The translations under genes and the position numbers were made by a program. A stretch of 10,311 nucleotides of DNA from UMGS1649 sp964481385 (GTDB lineage: Bacteria > Bacillota > Clostridia > TANB77 > CAG-465), in the NCBI GenBank assembly GCA_964481385.1, contig CAYZTN010000043.1, positions 1 through 10,311 on the forward strand. Reading direction: 5' to 3'. Shown here one piece after another: positions 7,788 to 10,311 of this stretch (position 1 is its first letter; each line of letters opens with the position of its first letter). The notes below the pieces were generated by a model. The model was given only the letters and a program-made list of their open reading frames with translations, ran no database searches and was not told where the DNA came from.

Positions 7788-8420
7788 CTATACTATTGGT
7801 CCGTCGTGCGCTTTCAAATCAATTGAAAGGTCTAAACCTTCAACTGGAATTTGCACACCTTCTGTATAATCCAACTTTTTTCCCTCTATATCTGGAGACA
7901 TTCCAAGCATTCTAGCCATTGCACTATTTATTTCTAGCACCACATATGTCCTAAGAGGCAGTATTTTACATCTTCCTTTCACTTCTTTTGTTTGATTATC
8001 CACATAAAGTGAAGGCGTAACTTCTTCACAAGTCACAGTATCCACAATAGTAAAGCGTCTCTTCATATTTGGAGTATAATTAAATTCTTTATATTCAATT
8101 CCATCTGCATTAAATATACTACCATAATTTATATTCTCACTTACTTCACTAGGCGTAAAGCCATTTTTATCTAATACACCTGCACTTAATATAGCTTTCT
8201 TATTTGCAAGAGTAAGTAATACTATATCTTGCGCTTTGCCATCATCTATAACGCTAAATTCCTTTGTAATTTTTCCGTCATTTTGTAGATTTGTACTTTG
8301 TAATTTTTGCAAACTATAAAAAGGGATATTAGCGGTTCTATCTTCTTCTACTAAAAAAGCTAAAGTGTTCATACCTGGTATATCTGTTATCTCAAATTTA
8401 TTTGTTTGAATATATTCCAT
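7788..8420 (-). CDS. Unrecognised 210-residue protein coupled to the VirD4-like gene
   Basis: I do not recognise this protein. It has no signal peptide, no membrane segment and no nucleotide-binding or zinc motif. It looks like a soluble cytoplasmic protein of alternating short strands, with five cysteine-poor segments and an ordered end (about 155-210) rich in Ile, Leu and Asp. It starts MEYIQTNKFEIT. The first ATG (8447) overlaps the -10 box of its promoter and cannot be used; of the tandem ATGs at 8423 and 8420, the second lies seven bases from AGGAGG (8433-8428) and is preferred. Its TAG stop forms part of the SD of the coupling-protein gene, 14 bp before that ATG, so the two are almost certainly co-translated. 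It may be an accessory or substrate factor for the ATPase, like PcfB beside PcfC, but no similarity to PcfB is visible. Confidence 0.85.
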   Translation of the reverse strand: MEYIQTNKFEITDIPGMNTLAFLVEEDRTANIPFYSLQKLQSTNLQNDGKITKEFSVIDDGKAQDIVLLTLANKKAILSAGVLDKNGFTPSEVSENINYGSIFNADGIEYKEFNYTPNMKRRFTIVDTVTCEEVTPSLYVDNQTKEVKGRCKILPLRTYVVLEINSAMARMLGMSPDIEGKKLDYTEGVQIPVEGLDLSIDLKAHDGPIV

Positions 8421-8445
8421 CATTTTTCCTCCTACATCTACAAGC

Positions 8446-8474
8446 ATTATATATCATACATTTTATTATTTCAA
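8446..8474 (-). promoter_or_regulatory. Promoter of the two-gene coupling-protein operon
   Basis: On the minus strand TTGAAA (8474-8469) and a perfect TATAAT (8451-8446) are 17 bp apart. The predicted start near 8439 leaves about six bases before the SD. It settles the start of the 210-residue protein, since the ATG at 8447 is part of the -10 box. The 8475-8630 stretch upstream is very AT-rich and holds no gene; a 6-bp inverted repeat (8492-8497 with 8511-8516) is the only structure I see there. Confidence 0.82.
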
Positions 8475-8631
8475 TAATTTATTATAAAAAATATCGCATT
8501 TGTTATATTGGCGATAAATTCGCAAGTAATAATCCTATATTTATATATTGTGTACTAATTAATATATATACTTAAGCAATATTTACCATTATATATCAGT
8601 TATAAGTATTAATATAACATTACCTATAAAG

Positions 8632-8671
8632 GAAAAATGCAAGCCACTAGAATTTTCAATGTAGCTCGCAT
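8632..8671 (-). terminator. Terminator of the pilin-like gene
   Basis: On the minus strand ATGCGAGCTAC (8671-8661) pairs over 11 positions with GTGGCTTGCAT (8647-8637), using two G-U wobbles, around a 13-nt loop, then T-rich sequence follows. The wobbles become A-C mismatches on the other strand, so it works only in the minus direction. It lies 40 bp after the pilin-like stop codon. Confidence 0.8.
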
Positions 8672-8710
8672 ATTTTTATTTAATTATACATCACTCTTTA
8701 TATTTGTAAC

Positions 8711-9832
8711 CTAGAAAGTTGCGGCTAGACGCAGACTTGCACTCTCATTAGTTTTAAGATTACGTATATAACGGTAATAAAAATCCGCTATGCACGCATA
8801 CTGTGATGTCCAATAACGACCATTCAATCCATATTCAGTAGAATATTCTGAAGTTGTTAGGTCAGCACCAATACTTACAACAAATGCGGTGTACTCCTCA
8901 GCATTTGGAACAAACCATTTAACATTTTCTAAAGTTTTTTCTTCTTTACCTCCATATACTTGGTCTTGAATTACTCCCCAAATATCTTGAGCATTTTGTT
9001 CTCCAAATACTTTTGAATTCCACTTTTCTATCATAACATGAGTGTTTTGTTTCCCATATCCAAAGGTGTTTGACGTTACCTCGTATAGAGTATTATTTCC
9101 ACTCGCTGAATTATACCAATAATAATTTGTACCAGAATTTACATCTTCTAGTGCCATTACATAAAATCTATCTTCTCCTTTTCCTATTGACTTTAACACT
9201 GGATATGTACCATAACCATTAGCGCCTTTTACCATATAACTCGCTTGACTTATATAATAATCTTTTACTGCGCTTTTGTCTTCTATAGGTGATATTGCAT
9301 ATGTTATTATTGGTGTTCCTGAAGGCTTATTCCATTTACCGCTTCCGCCTTTACACAAATCTACAAATATTACGCCGTCTACTACACCATCTCCATCTAT
9401 ATCTGCAAAATAACCTACATAAGAGTCTGTTTTAGATATAAATTCTAGGTTCATTCCCATACTTTCTACTATTTCTTGTTCAGTTTCGTCTGTACTTTGA
9501 TATATTAACATTCCATCTATTACTTTTAAACCTTCTTTGTGCTTATCTGATATATTCCCAAATATTTTTGAAAATTCAGCATCTTCGTACGTTAAAGTTA
9601 ATTTAGTTCTATCAAACGTTGAATCATTAGCAAGTTGATTTGTTACATACATTTCATATATCTCTTTATATTTCGACATATCTGATTTAAATACAGTTTT
9701 TGTTGTTTCGTCTATCACATCTGTATTGGATAAACTAATTATTACTGCTGAAGCCAATATAGTTATAACCAATATAGTTATAACAAGTACAATAAGCGAA
9801 ATTGCATTTTTTGATTTAATGCTATTTACCAT
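8711..9832 (-). CDS. Pilin-like surface protein with C-terminal DGR-variable-type lectin-like domain
   Basis: The 373-residue protein begins with a short basic stretch and a type IV pilin-like hydrophobic helix (10-34, AISLIVLVITILV). The Glu expected at mature position 5 is Val, so it may be only membrane-anchored. A middle region has the EF-hand-like DIDGDGVVDGVIF (144-156). The C-terminal half (about 180-373) includes DRFYVMALEDV (221-231), DIWGVIQDQV (283-292) and KWFVPNAEEYTAF (305-317). It ends with YWTSQYACIADFYYRYI and SLRLAATF. From memory, this order (WFVPS, then YWSSS, then VRLATTF) occurs in C-type-lectin-fold targets of diversity-generating retroelements in gut Clostridia. All four Arg codons in the last 40 codons are CGT, while both earlier ones are AGA. 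AAGGAGGAGGAG precedes the ATG. No convincing promoter lies within 100 bp upstream. Its role is probably binding of surfaces or ligands; active diversification is inference. Confidence 0.8.
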   Translation of the reverse strand: MVNSIKSKNAISLIVLVITILVITILASAVIISLSNTDVIDETTKTVFKSDMSKYKEIYEMYVTNQLANDSTFDRTKLTLTYEDAEFSKIFGNISDKHKEGLKVIDGMLIYQSTDETEQEIVESMGMNLEFISKTDSYVGYFADIDGDGVVDGVIFVDLCKGGSGKWNKPSGTPIITYAISPIEDKSAVKDYYISQASYMVKGANGYGTYPVLKSIGKGEDRFYVMALEDVNSGTNYYWYNSASGNNTLYEVTSNTFGYGKQNTHVMIEKWNSKVFGEQNAQDIWGVIQDQVYGGKEEKTLENVKWFVPNAEEYTAFVVSIGADLTTSEYSTEYGLNGRYWTSQYACIADFYYRYIRNLKTNESASLRLAATF

Positions 9833-9923
9833 AATTCTCCTCCTCCTTTATATTATGGCTGTTTTTAGGAAATTACACAAATTCTCTGATACTATTAATA
9901 AGAACATTTATATTTAAAGGCAC

Positions 9924-9967
9924 AAAAACTACGCATTACATACAGTTTTTATGTACGCAATGCGTAG
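9924..9967 (-). terminator. Terminator-like hairpin upstream of the pilin-like gene
   Basis: On the minus strand CTACGCATT (9967-9959) pairs perfectly with AATGCGTAG (9937-9929). Inside, ACATA pairs with TATGT around AAAACTG, with a 4-nt bulge (GCGT) on the 5' side. A run of five T (9928-9924) follows. It lies between the small ORF (10000-10053) and the pilin-like gene, 92 bp before the pilin-like ATG, so it can end or attenuate a transcript coming from the repeat region. Confidence 0.68.
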
Positions 9968-9999
9968 GTCAATATCGTATTGTCCTTGAATTCTAATAT

Positions 10000-10053
10000 T
10001 TAGAAGGTTTTTTGCCCCCCCCATTTACATATTTTTCCAAGAAATGTTATCAT
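10000..10053 (-). CDS. 17-codon small ORF with strong SD and 8-G tract
   Basis: AAAGGAGGT (10070-10062) sits eight bases before an ATG at 10053-10051, one of the best SD-start pairs in the window. The reading is MITFLGKICKWGGQKTF then TAA. The ATG lies in the loop of a small hairpin, CCAAGAA (10061-10055) with TTCTTGG (10043-10037). Codons 11-13 form a run of eight G (10022-10015). One extra G would open a 41-codon frame that stops at 9931-9929, inside the terminator stem. I do not recognise either product. It may be a leader peptide, a small secreted or toxic peptide, a phase-variable gene, or a remnant. The strong SD is direct evidence for translation; function is unknown. Confidence 0.45.
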   Translation of the reverse strand: MITFLGKICKWGGQKTF

Positions 10054-10073
10054 ATTCTTGGACCTCCTTTCAT

Positions 10074-10203
10074 TTTATATCAATTAACGGACTCGTTGTT
10101 CCCATCAGATGAAGTCGTTAAGATCCCGTTAACTTAACTGTGTCATTTTCATCAGATTAATTGGATCCCGTTAACTTAACTGTGTCATTCATATTGATAT
10201 AAA
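10074..10203 (-). ncRNA. Candidate structured RNA / leader enclosed by an 11-bp stem
   Basis: Perfect 11-bp reverse complements, TTTATATCAAT (10074-10084) and ATTGATATAAA (10193-10203), enclose about 108 bp. Inside, on the minus strand, TTAACGG (10132-10126) can pair with CCGTTAA (10090-10084), and GTTAAG (10138-10133) can pair with CTTAAC (10122-10117). The order a-b-a'-b' permits either a pseudoknot or two competing folds. The outer stem ends four bases before the SD of the 17-codon ORF. I recognise no known riboswitch or Rfam class. It could instead be a small mobile or operator-type repeat. The strand is inferred from the ORF and terminator downstream. Confidence 0.4.
10103..10189. repeat. 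Two-copy direct repeat of about 40-47 bp
   Basis: Copy 1 (10103-10149) and copy 2 (10150-10189) abut. Both begin CATCAGAT and share an identical 26-bp block (10122-10147 and 10164-10189) containing CCCGTTAACTTAACTG. They differ only in the 7-nt-longer middle of copy 1 (10111-10121). The repeats lie inside the 11-bp inverted repeat at 10074-10203. The remaining sequence to the window end (10204-10311) has no gene I can support. Confidence 0.85.
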
Positions 10204-10311
10204 GTAATTTCTGGATAGACACTACCCGAATAAATACCTATTTGTTTTTCGCACCCATCCTCTTACATCGATTAGTCTACCACATAATTTTTTCTTTGTC
10301 ACTATTTTCTG

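Noticed and set aside
8492..8516. A 6-bp inverted repeat TATCGC/GCGATA followed by T on the minus strand.
   Set aside because: The stem is short with a 13-nt loop, and a better terminator for the pilin-like gene lies at 8632-8671. It might be an operator, but nothing else supports this.
10055..10070. Resemblance of the plus strand GGACCTCCTTTC to the 3' end of 16S rRNA.
   Set aside because: It is simply the complement of a strong Shine-Dalgarno on the minus strand; no other 16S sequence is nearby.
10074..10203. Integron attC, CRISPR array or group II intron end as an explanation of the repeats.
   Set aside because: There are only two abutting copies without spacers, no cas or integrase gene, no domain V-like hairpin, and the arm layout does not fit a folded attC site.
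10222..10311. A minus-strand frame open from the window edge for 29 codons, ending at TAG (10224-10222).
   Set aside because: It is too short to judge, has no recognisable motif and no visible start or SD. It could be the tail of a gene beyond the edge, but chance is as likely.
9833..10311. Possible DGR template repeat or reverse transcriptase near the pilin-like gene.
   Set aside because: By eye I found no near-copy of 8711-8830 in this stretch and no long open frame that could encode a reverse transcriptase.

Overview
The window is AT-rich bacterial DNA with AGGAGG-type ribosome binding sites, near-consensus SigA promoters and compact hairpin-plus-T terminators. The yabE/rpfB-like gene next to rsmA, the Clostridia-style VirD4 coupling protein and the pilin-like protein with a C-terminal lectin-like domain all point to a low-GC Bacillota, most likely an uncultured gut-type Clostridia. 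No taxonomic search was possible, so this is inference from gene content.

Positions 1-3400 carry cell-wall and ribosome housekeeping. mltG (+) converges on rsmA (-) across a shared bidirectional terminator. Upstream of rsmA, on the same strand, lies a membrane-anchored DUF348-G5-SLT peptidoglycan lyase gene with a perfect-consensus promoter. Its translation probably starts at a TTG codon. The yabE-(rnmV)-ksgA order of Bacillus subtilis is kept here without rnmV.

Positions 3400-5790 hold a probable operon lemA-htpX-dut (+). It is bracketed by two palindromic elements (3454-3592 and 5701-5743) that share the same terminal sequence, and it ends at a bidirectional terminator.

Positions 5790-8475 hold a two-gene minus-strand operon with its own promoter. 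It encodes an unrecognised 210-residue protein, followed with overlapping stop and SD by a complete VirD4/TraG-type coupling ATPase. No relaxase or other type IV secretion gene is visible.

Positions 8630-10311 hold a 373-residue minus-strand protein with a type IV pilin-like N-terminus, an EF-hand-like loop and a C-terminal domain resembling the variable proteins of diversity-generating retroelements (DGRs). No template repeat or reverse transcriptase is in the window. Upstream of it lies about 480 bp without a conventional gene. That stretch holds a terminator hairpin, a 17-codon ORF with a very strong SD and an 8-G tract, and a region of tandem and inverted repeats that looks like a structured RNA. 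The pilin-like protein and this leader region are the most unusual parts of the window.
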